A stretch of DNA of 33,733 bases from Candidatus Dormiibacterota bacterium (GTDB taxonomy: Bacteria > Chloroflexota > Dormibacteria > Dormibacterales > Dormibacteraceae). Under the pieces are notes generated by a model that was not told the origin of the DNA, did no database searches, and saw only the letters and a program-made list of their open reading frames with translations. The position numbers and the translations under genes are program-made. The stretch lies in the NCBI GenBank assembly GCA_955652675.1, contig CATPBP010000129.1, forward strand, positions 1-33,733. The letters are read 5' to 3'. Shown here piece by piece: positions 12,091 through 19,061 of the stretch. Within the stretch, counting starts at the first letter, position 1, and each line of letters starts with the position of its first letter.

Positions 12091-13331
12091 TCGTCCGCGC
12101 AGAGGCTCCCGCCCACGGCGGGGCAGTGATCGCTCATGACGAGGGCCGGCCGCTGCTCGTCTACTACGCTCTGCCTGGAGAGCTGGTGGAAGCGGCTCCG
12201 CGCGGCCGGCAGGGAGGGCTCAAGGTCGCGCACGTCGAACGGGTCCTCGAGCCTTCGGCCGACCGTGTCGAGCCGCCCTGCCCCCATTTCGGGGAGTGCG
12301 GCGGCTGCCAGTGGCAGCACGCACGCTACGACCTCCAGCTGGCCCTCAAGCGCCGCATCGTGGAGGAAGCGTGGCGGCGGGCGGGGCTTCGGCTTCCGTC
12401 CGATACGCCGGTCCTTGGGATGGAAGAGCCCTGGCGGTATCGGATCCGCGGGGAGTTCGAGGCCACCCGCAGGACCGGCCAGGGCATCGAGCTCGGCTTC
12501 CACGCGATGCGCTCGCACGCCGTGCTCCCGATCCGGACCTGCCCGATCCACGACGAGCGGATCGAGCGGGCCGCACTCGCCTTCGGAAAGGCGCTCACCG
12601 AGCTGAACGCCGGCGGCCTGAAAAACCTGCTGCTCACCGTCGAGCCCACCGGCAAGGGCCTGCTCTGGCGAGCCCGCTACGAGCGGGGAGGTGGGGGCGA
12701 GGCCGACCTGGCGTTGGGCCGGCGCGTGGCCGAGCTGCTGCCTGATCTGGTGCTGCTCGACGATTCCATGCAGCTCGAGTTCTGGGGCCTCAGCTTCCGC
12801 GTGAGGAGCGACACCTTCGTGCAGACCAATTACAAGCAGATGCAGGTCCTCTACAGCCTGGCCCTGGAGATGCTGGCTGCGGGCGAGAGCGACGCGGTGC
12901 TGGACCTCTACGCCGGCATCGGTACGCTCGGTATCCCGCTCGCCCGCTCAGCCAGAGCCGTGACCGCGGTCGAGGAGAACCCTGCAGCTGTCCAGCTCTC
13001 CCGGCTGAACGCGAGGATCAACGGGACGGCGAACTTCCGTACCCTGCCAGGCAGGGTTGAGGCCGCGCTGCGGAAGGTCCGGATGGGGGAGCACCAGGCT
13101 GCGATCCTGGACCCCCCGAGAGCGGGCTGCGACCCCGCCGCGCTGGCGGAGTTACTCCGGGTGACGCCCGAGCGGCTGGTCTACGTCAGCTGCGAGCCGT
13201 CGACCCACGCCCGCGATCTGGCCCTCCTGGTCCAGGGCGGCTACCGGCTGCGCCGCGCCGCGATAGTGGACATGTTTCCCCAGACCTACCACGTGGAATC
13301 CGTAGCGCTGCTGGAGAGGGCAGCCCGCTAG
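12087..13331 (+). CDS. 23S rRNA/tRNA uridine-C5 methyltransferase, RlmD/TrmA family
   Basis: A 414-residue SAM-dependent RNA m5U methyltransferase. An N-terminal TRAM-like beta barrel (about 1-58) is followed by the 4Fe-4S cysteines Cys65, Cys71, Cys74 (CPHFGECGGCQWQH) and Cys152. The Rossmann SAM-binding motif is LDLYAGIGTLGIPLA. Catalytic signatures DPPRAGC and YVSCEPSTHARDL follow, with Cys369 the likely nucleophile. The iron-sulfur cluster points to the RumA/RlmD group acting on 23S rRNA, but the exact uridine cannot be told from sequence. It starts at GTG inside the PHP gene's stop, so both are one transcription unit. Confidence 0.9.
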   Translation: MIVRAEAPAHGGAVIAHDEGRPLLVYYALPGELVEAAPRGRQGGLKVAHVERVLEPSADRVEPPCPHFGECGGCQWQHARYDLQLALKRRIVEEAWRRAGLRLPSDTPVLGMEEPWRYRIRGEFEATRRTGQGIELGFHAMRSHAVLPIRTCPIHDERIERAALAFGKALTELNAGGLKNLLLTVEPTGKGLLWRARYERGGGGEADLALGRRVAELLPDLVLLDDSMQLEFWGLSFRVRSDTFVQTNYKQMQVLYSLALEMLAAGESDAVLDLYAGIGTLGIPLARSARAVTAVEENPAAVQLSRLNARINGTANFRTLPGRVEAALRKVRMGEHQAAILDPPRAGCDPAALAELLRVTPERLVYVSCEPSTHARDLALLVQGGYRLRRAAIVDMFPQTYHVESVALLERAAR

Positions 13332-13342
13332 TCCTCAGCCAT

Positions 13343-13360
13343 TCCCTTCAGGGGGAGGGA
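13343..13360. terminator. Hairpin between convergent genes
   Basis: A 7-bp stem (13343-13349 with 13354-13360) with a four-base loop fills the 43-nt gap between two convergent genes and could serve both strands. No U-run is evident. Confidence 0.35.
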
Positions 13361-13374
13361 CGCGGGGTGACCGG

Positions 13375-13659
13375 TCACATCTCGATTTGGGAACGGACGA
13401 TCTGCTCCACGAGAGGGGCCAGCTCGGCCCGGAGCCGGTTGTGCTCCGGGTCGGCATCGTAGGCCCGATAGGCTTCGGCGCTCTCCAGGTCGGCGACCAG
13501 CGTGTAGTCCCAGTTGCCCGGCCGGAGGCCCAGATCGGCGCCCGTCCAGAAGCCGATACGCCCTGGGACAACCATCGCTTCGAGCGCCGCGAGAATCTCC
13601 CCCATGCGGCCGGAGTCGTGGCCGTCTCTGGCCTTGATGACCACGACACTGCGGATCAC
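13375..13659 (-). CDS. Dabb (stress-responsive A/B barrel) domain protein
   Basis: A 94-residue protein with the layout of the dimeric alpha/beta-barrel Dabb family: an N-terminal strand IRSVVVIKAR, a helix ending at about residue 30, a glycine-rich turn and the strand WDYTLVADLES, then AYRAYDADPEHNRLRAELAPLVE, close to the family's typical Y..HP.H motif. The function of most family members is unknown; some are small oxygenase-like or stress-induced proteins. The GTG start overlaps the stop of the upstream aminotransferase by four bases, so it is translationally coupled to it. A 12-bp palindrome, GTGACCGGTCAC (13367-13378), spans its stop codon. Confidence 0.8.
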   Translation of the reverse strand: MIRSVVVIKARDGHDSGRMGEILAALEAMVVPGRIGFWTGADLGLRPGNWDYTLVADLESAEAYRAYDADPEHNRLRAELAPLVEQIVRSQIEM

Positions 13660-14873
13660 CCTGGTCCGGCTCCGCCCTCCGGCACCGCGGCAAGCTGGGC
13701 GACGAGCTCGCAGAGGCGCCCGACGCCCTCTCTGAGGTCTTCGTCGGAGGATGCAAGGCTGATCCGAACAGCCTCCCGAGCCACGGTGCCGAAGGCGCTG
13801 CCGGGAGCGACCGCGACCCCGCGCTCCTCGAGGAGGCGCATGGCGAAGGTTCGGGAGTCGAGCCCGCTTGGTGCCACGCTGGCCAGGATGTAGAACGCGC
13901 CTCCCGGCACGGTGAGGAGCAAACCTGCTTCTTTGAGAAGGTCGACAACCAGGTCACGGCGGCGGCGGTAAGCTTCAACCATCGCCGTCACACAGTCCTG
14001 AGGACCGTCCAGGGCGGCCTCCGCCGCCTTCTGCGAGATGGTCGACGGGCAGGAGCTGGTCGCCTCGAGGACCTTGACCATGATGTCCAGGACGCGAGCA
14101 GGGCCGGTCGCATAGCCCAGGCGCCAGCCGGTCATCGAGTACGACTTGCTGAAGGTGAAAGCCGAGACCACGCGTTCGGGGTCGGCGAAGGCCGCCAGCG
14201 AGGGGGCGACGGCCTCGCCGTCGAGCATGATCTGGTCGTAGCATTCGTCGCTCAGCAGCCAGAGTTCATGGCGCTGAGCGAGGTCTCCCAGGGCGCGCAG
14301 GGTGGCCGGAGGGTAGACGGCGCCGGTCGGGTTGTTGGGGCTGTTGACGACAAGGACACGGCTTCGGGGCGTCAGCAGCGTCTCCAGCCGGTCGAGGTCG
14401 GGAAGGAAGCCCAGCTCGGCCGGGCACGGATAGAAGACCGTGCGGGCGTGCGCGCCCGCGGCCATGATCGTGTAGTTCGGCCAGTGTGGGTCCGGCAGCA
14501 GCACCTCGTCGTCCGGTTCGCAGAGGGCGGTTACAGCAGCCGAGATCACGCCCACGCCTCCGGGGCCGCAGATCACCTGAGCAGGCTCGCTCGCGATGCC
14601 GTTCACCCTCCGCAGCTTCACGGCGAGGCGTTCCCGCAAGCTGGGCAGGCCGGACGTCTGGGTGTAGAAGGTCCAGCCCTCGTCGATGGCAAGCTTGGCT
14701 GCCTCCGCCACGTGCGCCGGCGTTCGGAAGTCGGGCTGCCCAACCTCCAGCCGTATGGTCCCCGGCCGGGCGGCGGCGAGATTCGAAATTTCACGGATGC
14801 CCGAATGCCCGACTTCGGTAAGAGCGCTCGAGAGCGGCAGCAGGCGCACCAAATCGCCAGTGTAAAGCGCCAC
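13656..14873 (-). CDS. PLP-dependent class I/II aminotransferase
   Basis: A fold-type I aminotransferase of 405 residues from the GTG at 14873. Marks are VGQPDF near the N-terminus, VNSPNNPTGAVYP in the middle, SDECYD, and the PLP lysine in FTFSKSYSMTGWRLGY (Lys243). Substrate is not readable; AspC/PatA-like alpha-amino acid aminotransferases are closest in look. The start is uncertain: a TACACT -10-like box (14864-14859) lies inside the first codons and is followed six nt later by TTG 14852 and nine nt later by GTG 14849. Starting at one of these would give a leaderless gene and a more usual N-terminus (RLLPLSSALTEVG). It is coupled to the Dabb gene downstream and divergent from dnaE. Confidence 0.9.
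   Translation of the reverse strand: MALYTGDLVRLLPLSSALTEVGHSGIREISNLAAARPGTIRLEVGQPDFRTPAHVAEAAKLAIDEGWTFYTQTSGLPSLRERLAVKLRRVNGIASEPAQVICGPGGVGVISAAVTALCEPDDEVLLPDPHWPNYTIMAAGAHARTVFYPCPAELGFLPDLDRLETLLTPRSRVLVVNSPNNPTGAVYPPATLRALGDLAQRHELWLLSDECYDQIMLDGEAVAPSLAAFADPERVVSAFTFSKSYSMTGWRLGYATGPARVLDIMVKVLEATSSCPSTISQKAAEAALDGPQDCVTAMVEAYRRRRDLVVDLLKEAGLLLTVPGGAFYILASVAPSGLDSRTFAMRLLEERGVAVAPGSAFGTVAREAVRISLASSDEDLREGVGRLCELVAQLAAVPEGGAGPG
14859..14864 (-). promoter_or_regulatory. -10 box for aminotransferase gene
   Basis: On the minus strand TACACT is followed six nt later by an in-frame TTG and nine nt later by a GTG. It matches the gatC promoter hexamer and spacing. Confidence 0.4.
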
Positions 14874-14904
14874 GCGGGGCGGCCCCCGGAGGCACCCAAC
14901 CCTC

Positions 14905-14910
14905 TAAAAT
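14905..14910 (+). promoter_or_regulatory. -10 box of dnaE
   Basis: TAAAAT is a near-consensus -10. It overlaps the ATG at 14909, so that codon would lie upstream of the transcription start; the ATG at 14948 then becomes the natural start. No good -35 is visible. Confidence 0.45.
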
Positions 14911-14947
14911 GCAAGAGCCCGCCCAAGCAAAGGATCAGCCGCGCCCG

Positions 14948-17900
14948 ATGAAGGCTCCCGACACTTTCGTACACCTCCACAACCACACCGAGTTCTCCCT
15001 GCTCGACGGTGCCAGCCGGATCGCCGGCATGGTGCGGCGTGCGGGCGAGCTCGAGATGCCCGCCCTGGCCCTCACCGACCACGGGGTCATGTACGGGGCA
15101 GTCCAGTTCTACAAGGCCTGCCGCCTGGCGGGAGTCAAGCCGATCCTGGGTTTCGAGGCCTACGTCGCGCCCCGCCGCCTCACGGACCGCGAGGCGAGGG
15201 CCGACCGGGACCCGTACCACCTCACCCTGCTCGCCGCCGACGCCGAGGGCTACATGAACCTCATGGCCCTCTGCAGCATCGGCCAGACGCAGGGTCTCTA
15301 CTACAAGCCGCGCATCGACCGCGACGTGCTCTCCAGGCACTCACGCGGTCTGATAGCGCTCTCCGGCTGCCTGGCCGGTGAGGTGGCCACCCGGATCACC
15401 GGCAACGACCTGGACGGCGCTCGGGAGGCGGTCTCCGCGTACCGCGACATCTTCAGCCCCGATCGCTACCTGCTGGAGATGCAGCGGCACGGGATCCCGG
15501 AGCAGGACCAGGTCAACGAGGGGCTTGTCGGGCTGAGCCGCGAGTTCGGGCTGCGCCTGACGGCGACCAACGACCTCCACTACGTGCACCAGCACGATGC
15601 CGACGCTCACGACGTGCTGCTCTGCCTGCAGACGGGAGCCAACTTCGACGATCCCAAGCGCTGGCGGTTCGGTTCGCATGACTTCTACCTGAAGACGGCC
15701 GCCGAGATGGCGAGCACTTTCTCGGACCTCCCCCAGGCCCTCGCCAGCACGCTGGAGGTGGCCGGCGCTGTCGACCTCAAGATCGATCTCGGGCACTCGC
15801 TGCTGCCGCCGTTCCAGGTGCCGGAGGGGATGACCGCGGACCGGTATCTGCGCCAGCAGGTTGGCGAAGGCCTGCACTGGCGCTATGGGGAGGATCCCCA
15901 TCAGGCCGCCCGTGAGCGGATGGACACCGAGCTGGAGGTGATCCGGCAAACCGGCTACGCCTCCTACTTCCTGATCGTGTGGGATTTCTACAAGTTCGCG
16001 CGCCAGAACGGGATAGTCACCGGGCCAGGTCGAGGCAGCGCCGCGGGCAGCCTGGTCGCCTACTGCCTCGGCATCACCGACCTGGACCCGCTCGCTCACG
16101 GCCTGATCTTCGAGCGATTCCTGAACAAGGACCGGGTCTCGATGCCCGACATCGACTGCGACTTCTCGGTCGAGGGACGGGAGCGGGTGATCCGCTACGT
16201 GACCGAGAAGTACGGCTCAGATCGGGTGGCGCAGATCATCACCTTCACGACCATGGCCTCCAAGGCGGCCATCCGGGACGTTGGCCGCGTCCTCGACGTG
16301 CCGCTCAAGGAGTGCGACCGGCTCTCCAAGCTGGTTCCGGTCTGGCAGGGCCGCTCGAAATCGCTCGATGACGCGCTCAAGGAGGTCCCCGACTTCCGTG
16401 AGGCCTACGAGGGCGGGCAGCAGCGCGGCCCCGACGGCCGGCCATACGACCTGAAGCGGCTGGTCGACGTGGCCCGCTCCCTGGAGGGCGTCTCCCGCAA
16501 CGTGAGCGTGCACGCCGCCGGGGTGGTGATCGCGCCCGACGCGCTTGTCCGCTACACGCCTCTGCAGCACGGCCCACGCTCGTCGGGCAACCAGGAGGAC
16601 GGGCAGCGGCAGATCATCACGCAGTACGACATGACGGCGGTCCAGGAGATCGGGCTGCTGAAGATGGACTTCCTGGGTCTTCAGAACCTGGACATCATCA
16701 GCACCTGCCTGCGCCTGATCCGGGAGCGCCAGGGGGTCGACGTCGACCTGGCCAAGGTGGGCTTCGAGGACGCCAAGGCTTACGAGCTGATCTCGGCCGC
16801 CGACACGCAGGGCGTCTTCCAGCTCGACGGTTCGGGCATGCGGCGCATGTTGCAGGAGATGAAGCCCCAGTCCTTCGATGACGTGACGGCGGCGGTCGCC
16901 CTCTTCCGCCCCGGCCCCATGCAGAACATCCCGGCCTACGTGTCCCGCAAACACGGGCGGGAGCCGATCGAGTACCTGCACGACCGGCTGGAGCCCATCC
17001 TGCGCGACTCCTACGGCGTGATGATCTACCAGGAGCAGGTGATGATGGCGGCCCGCGAGCTGGCCGGCTTCACGCTCTCCGAGGCGGACATCCTGCGTGC
17101 CGCCATGGGCAAGAAGGACAAGGCCAAGATGGCGCTCCAGCGCGAGAAGTTCCTCGCCGGCTGCATAGCGAACGGCATCACGCAGGCGAAAGCGGAACAG
17201 CTCTTCGACGCCATCGCAAAGTTCGCCGAGTACGGCTTCAACCGCGCCCACGCCGCTGCCTATGCCGTGATCAGCTACCAGACCGCCTACCTCAAGGCAA
17301 ACTACCCGCTCGAGTACATGACCTCGCTGCTCATCCACTACCAGGGCAGCGCCGAGAAGGTCGCCACCGCGATCGTGGACTGTAAGAAGCGCGGGATCGA
17401 CGTGCTGCCTCCTGACCTGAACGAGTCCAGGTCTGACTTCACCATGGTCGGCAGCCGGATCCGCTTCGGCCTGGCGGCGATCAAGAACGTCGGCCGCGGC
17501 GCCATGGATCTGATCGTCCGGGAGCGGGACGCTGGCGGCGAGTACACGTCGCTCGACAACCTCTGCGATCGGATCGCCGGCGCCCAGGACGTCAACGGCA
17601 GGGCCCTGGAGTCGCTTTTCCGGAGTGGGGCCGGCGACTGCCTGGGGGAGCGCAACTACCTGCTCGTCAACCTGGAAAGGGCTCGCCAGCGCGCCGACCG
17701 CGTGAGGCGAGACCGTGAGGCAGGCCAGACGTCCATCTTTGGAGACGTGATCCAGGCGCCCGAGGAAGTCTCTCCGGGAATAGCCGCAGCGCCGATGCCG
17801 GACGAGGAGAAGCTGCGCAGCGAGAAGGAGCTGCTCGGCCTCTACCTCTCAGACCACCCGCTGAACCGGATCGAGGCGGAGCTCGCCCAGCTGACCGACA

Positions 17901-18592
17901 CGCAAGCTGTCGAGCTGACGACCGAGCTCTCTGGCAACGAGGTCCGCGTCGGCGGCCTGCTCCGCGCGTTGCGCCGGGTGGTCACTCGAAAGGGACAGAT
18001 CATGGCCTACGCGGAAATGGAGGATCTGACGGGCACCGTCGAGGTGACGTTCTTCCCGCGGGCTTACGAGCAGCTCCACCGGGACCGGCTCGACGAGCCA
18101 GACAAGGTGATGGTCGTCCAGGGCCGCGTCGAGGCGGCACGCCCCGCCGCCGGCGCCCGGGCCGCCGGCGCCACCGGCCTGGACGAGGAGCTCGACGCCG
18201 AAGAAGAGGTGGAGCAAGTAGCCGTGGTGGCCGAGGTGGCCTGGGCCTGGGATGACCCCGAGTGCGCGCCGTTGGAGCGGAAGCAGACCGCGCACGTGGA
18301 CGTGCCTGAGAGCGGTCTGGAGGTCGTCGACCAGCTGGCCGTGCTGCTTGCCAAGCACCCCGGAGCGGACGAGGTGATGCTGCACTTCAGAGTGCAGGGC
18401 AAGGAGGTCACGCTCCAGGTCGGGGAGCGGTTCCGGGTCTCGGCCGGACCTGGACTGCAGAGTGAGCTGGACGCCCACTTTGGCCGTCAGGTCACACGGC
18501 TGGAGACTGTGAGGCCGCGCGCCGGCGGCAATGGCAGCAGCAACGGGAGGCCCAATGGGCGCATTGGAAACGGCAAGCCCGGCTCCGGATAG
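14948..18592 (+). CDS. dnaE: DNA polymerase III alpha subunit DnaE
   Basis: The replicative polymerase, 1214 residues from ATG 14948. The N-terminal PHP domain begins HLHNHTEFSLLDG and appears to keep its metal ligands (His9, His11, later TDHG and NDLHYV), unlike the degenerate E. coli domain, so it may be an active 3'-5' proofreading nuclease. Polymerase catalytic aspartates are Asp401 and Asp403 in PDIDCDF and Asp574 in LLKMDFLGLQNL. GPGRGSAAGSLVAYCL and GSGMRRML are family signatures. The C-terminal OB fold (about 985-1045) is followed by an acidic spacer and a small terminal domain. The protein ends in a Gly/Asn/Ser-rich tail of about 20 residues, encoded where the next gene starts. ATG 14909 is 13 codons earlier and in frame, but it overlaps a -10 box. 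Confidence 0.96.
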   Translation: MKAPDTFVHLHNHTEFSLLDGASRIAGMVRRAGELEMPALALTDHGVMYGAVQFYKACRLAGVKPILGFEAYVAPRRLTDREARADRDPYHLTLLAADAEGYMNLMALCSIGQTQGLYYKPRIDRDVLSRHSRGLIALSGCLAGEVATRITGNDLDGAREAVSAYRDIFSPDRYLLEMQRHGIPEQDQVNEGLVGLSREFGLRLTATNDLHYVHQHDADAHDVLLCLQTGANFDDPKRWRFGSHDFYLKTAAEMASTFSDLPQALASTLEVAGAVDLKIDLGHSLLPPFQVPEGMTADRYLRQQVGEGLHWRYGEDPHQAARERMDTELEVIRQTGYASYFLIVWDFYKFARQNGIVTGPGRGSAAGSLVAYCLGITDLDPLAHGLIFERFLNKDRVSMPDIDCDFSVEGRERVIRYVTEKYGSDRVAQIITFTTMASKAAIRDVGRVLDVPLKECDRLSKLVPVWQGRSKSLDDALKEVPDFREAYEGGQQRGPDGRPYDLKRLVDVARSLEGVSRNVSVHAAGVVIAPDALVRYTPLQHGPRSSGNQEDGQRQIITQYDMTAVQEIGLLKMDFLGLQNLDIISTCLRLIRERQGVDVDLAKVGFEDAKAYELISAADTQGVFQLDGSGMRRMLQEMKPQSFDDVTAAVALFRPGPMQNIPAYVSRKHGREPIEYLHDRLEPILRDSYGVMIYQEQVMMAARELAGFTLSEADILRAAMGKKDKAKMALQREKFLAGCIANGITQAKAEQLFDAIAKFAEYGFNRAHAAAYAVISYQTAYLKANYPLEYMTSLLIHYQGSAEKVATAIVDCKKRGIDVLPPDLNESRSDFTMVGSRIRFGLAAIKNVGRGAMDLIVRERDAGGEYTSLDNLCDRIAGAQDVNGRALESLFRSGAGDCLGERNYLLVNLERARQRADRVRRDREAGQTSIFGDVIQAPEEVSPGIAAAPMPDEEKLRSEKELLGLYLSDHPLNRIEAELAQLTDTQAVELTTELSGNEVRVGGLLRALRRVVTRKGQIMAYAEMEDLTGTVEVTFFPRAYEQLHRDRLDEPDKVMVVQGRVEAARPAAGARAAGATGLDEELDAEEEVEQVAVVAEVAWAWDDPECAPLERKQTAHVDVPESGLEVVDQLAVLLAKHPGADEVMLHFRVQGKEVTLQVGERFRVSAGPGLQSELDAHFGRQVTRLETVRPRAGGNGSSNGRPNGRIGNGKPGSG
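18545..18550 (+). promoter_or_regulatory. Shine-Dalgarno that decides the TRAP-like start
   Basis: GGGAGG lies four nt before ATG 18555 and inside the dnaE coding tail. It favours this ATG over the in-frame ATG at 18531. Confidence 0.5.
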
Positions 18593-18815
18593 CCGGGAGA
18601 CCACCGGCCGCTACATCGTTGTCAAGGCGCTGGAGGACGGCGTCGTGATAATGGGCCTCACCAGGGGGCGAGACACCCGCTCCCACCACTCCGAACGCCT
18701 GGATGCAGGTGAGGTGCTGATCGCGCAGTTCACGGACATAACTGCCGCCATCAAGGTGCGGGGGCGTGCGGAGATCCTGACCGACGTCGGTACAGTCGAC
18801 AGCGGCCATCCCTGA
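18555..18815 (+). CDS. mtrB: TRAP-like tryptophan RNA-binding attenuation protein
   Basis: An 86-residue protein aligning without gaps to Bacillus subtilis TRAP through the core: VVKALEDGV, MGLTRGRDT, HHSERLDAGEV, IAQFTDITAAIKVRG. TRAP forms an 11-subunit ring that binds tryptophan between subunits and then wraps RNA containing (G/U)AG repeats. Trp-site residues matching B. subtilis Thr25, Asp29, Thr30, Gln47 and Thr49 are kept (Thr36, Asp40, Thr41, Gln58, Thr60). Of the RNA-binding trio Lys37, Lys56 and Arg58, two are kept (Lys67, Arg69) and the first is Arg48. Phe32 and Ser53 are replaced (Ser43, Ala64). The N-terminus is about 11 residues longer. The gene overlaps dnaE by 38 nt; no trp, folE or anti-TRAP gene is nearby, and I see no run of (G/U)AG repeats in the intergenic DNA here. 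The homology is strong by eye; the RNA target is unknown. Confidence 0.88.
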   Translation: MGALETASPAPDSRETTGRYIVVKALEDGVVIMGLTRGRDTRSHHSERLDAGEVLIAQFTDITAAIKVRGRAEILTDVGTVDSGHP

Positions 18816-18946
18816 ACTCTTACTTCTTCTGGGCGAGGGGCGGGACGTATCCTCGACAGCCCGCGCCGGGGCGCCAGCCCGTTCAGCCCGCAACGGTTGA
18901 AGTGGGTCTGAGAGCGGCACGGTTTAAAGCGCCGGTTAACGCCGTA

Positions 18947-18968
18947 TCCAGTGTGTGTCCAGTGCGTG
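18947..18968. repeat. Tandem 11-bp repeat upstream of the ABC-MoxR-VWA cluster
   Basis: TCCAGTGTGTG (18947-18957) is followed directly by TCCAGTGCGTG (18958-18968), with one mismatch. One helical turn per unit would suit a regulator, but this is inference. The rest of the 18816-19012 spacer has AT-rich GGTTTAAA and GGTTAACG boxes but no gene. Confidence 0.5.
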
Positions 18969-19012
18969 CCATGAGGGAATCGGGGACAGGCCCGGGGACG
19001 TCCCGCGTCGGG

Positions 19013-19018
19013 TAAGGT
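19013..19018 (+). promoter_or_regulatory. Candidate -10 of the eight-gene cluster
   Basis: TAAGGT fits a TAnnnT -10 and would start transcription near 19025, upstream of the chosen ATG 19062. No clear -35 is seen. Confidence 0.3.
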
Positions 19019-19061
19019 GTTCGTTACCGTCGGCTCCTGGTCGGCGTTTCTGGGGAATCTG

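Noticed and set aside
13367..13378. 12-bp palindrome GTGACCGGTCAC as an operator
   Set aside because: It spans the stop codon of the Dabb gene at a convergent gene end, a poor place for an operator, and it has no second copy nearby.
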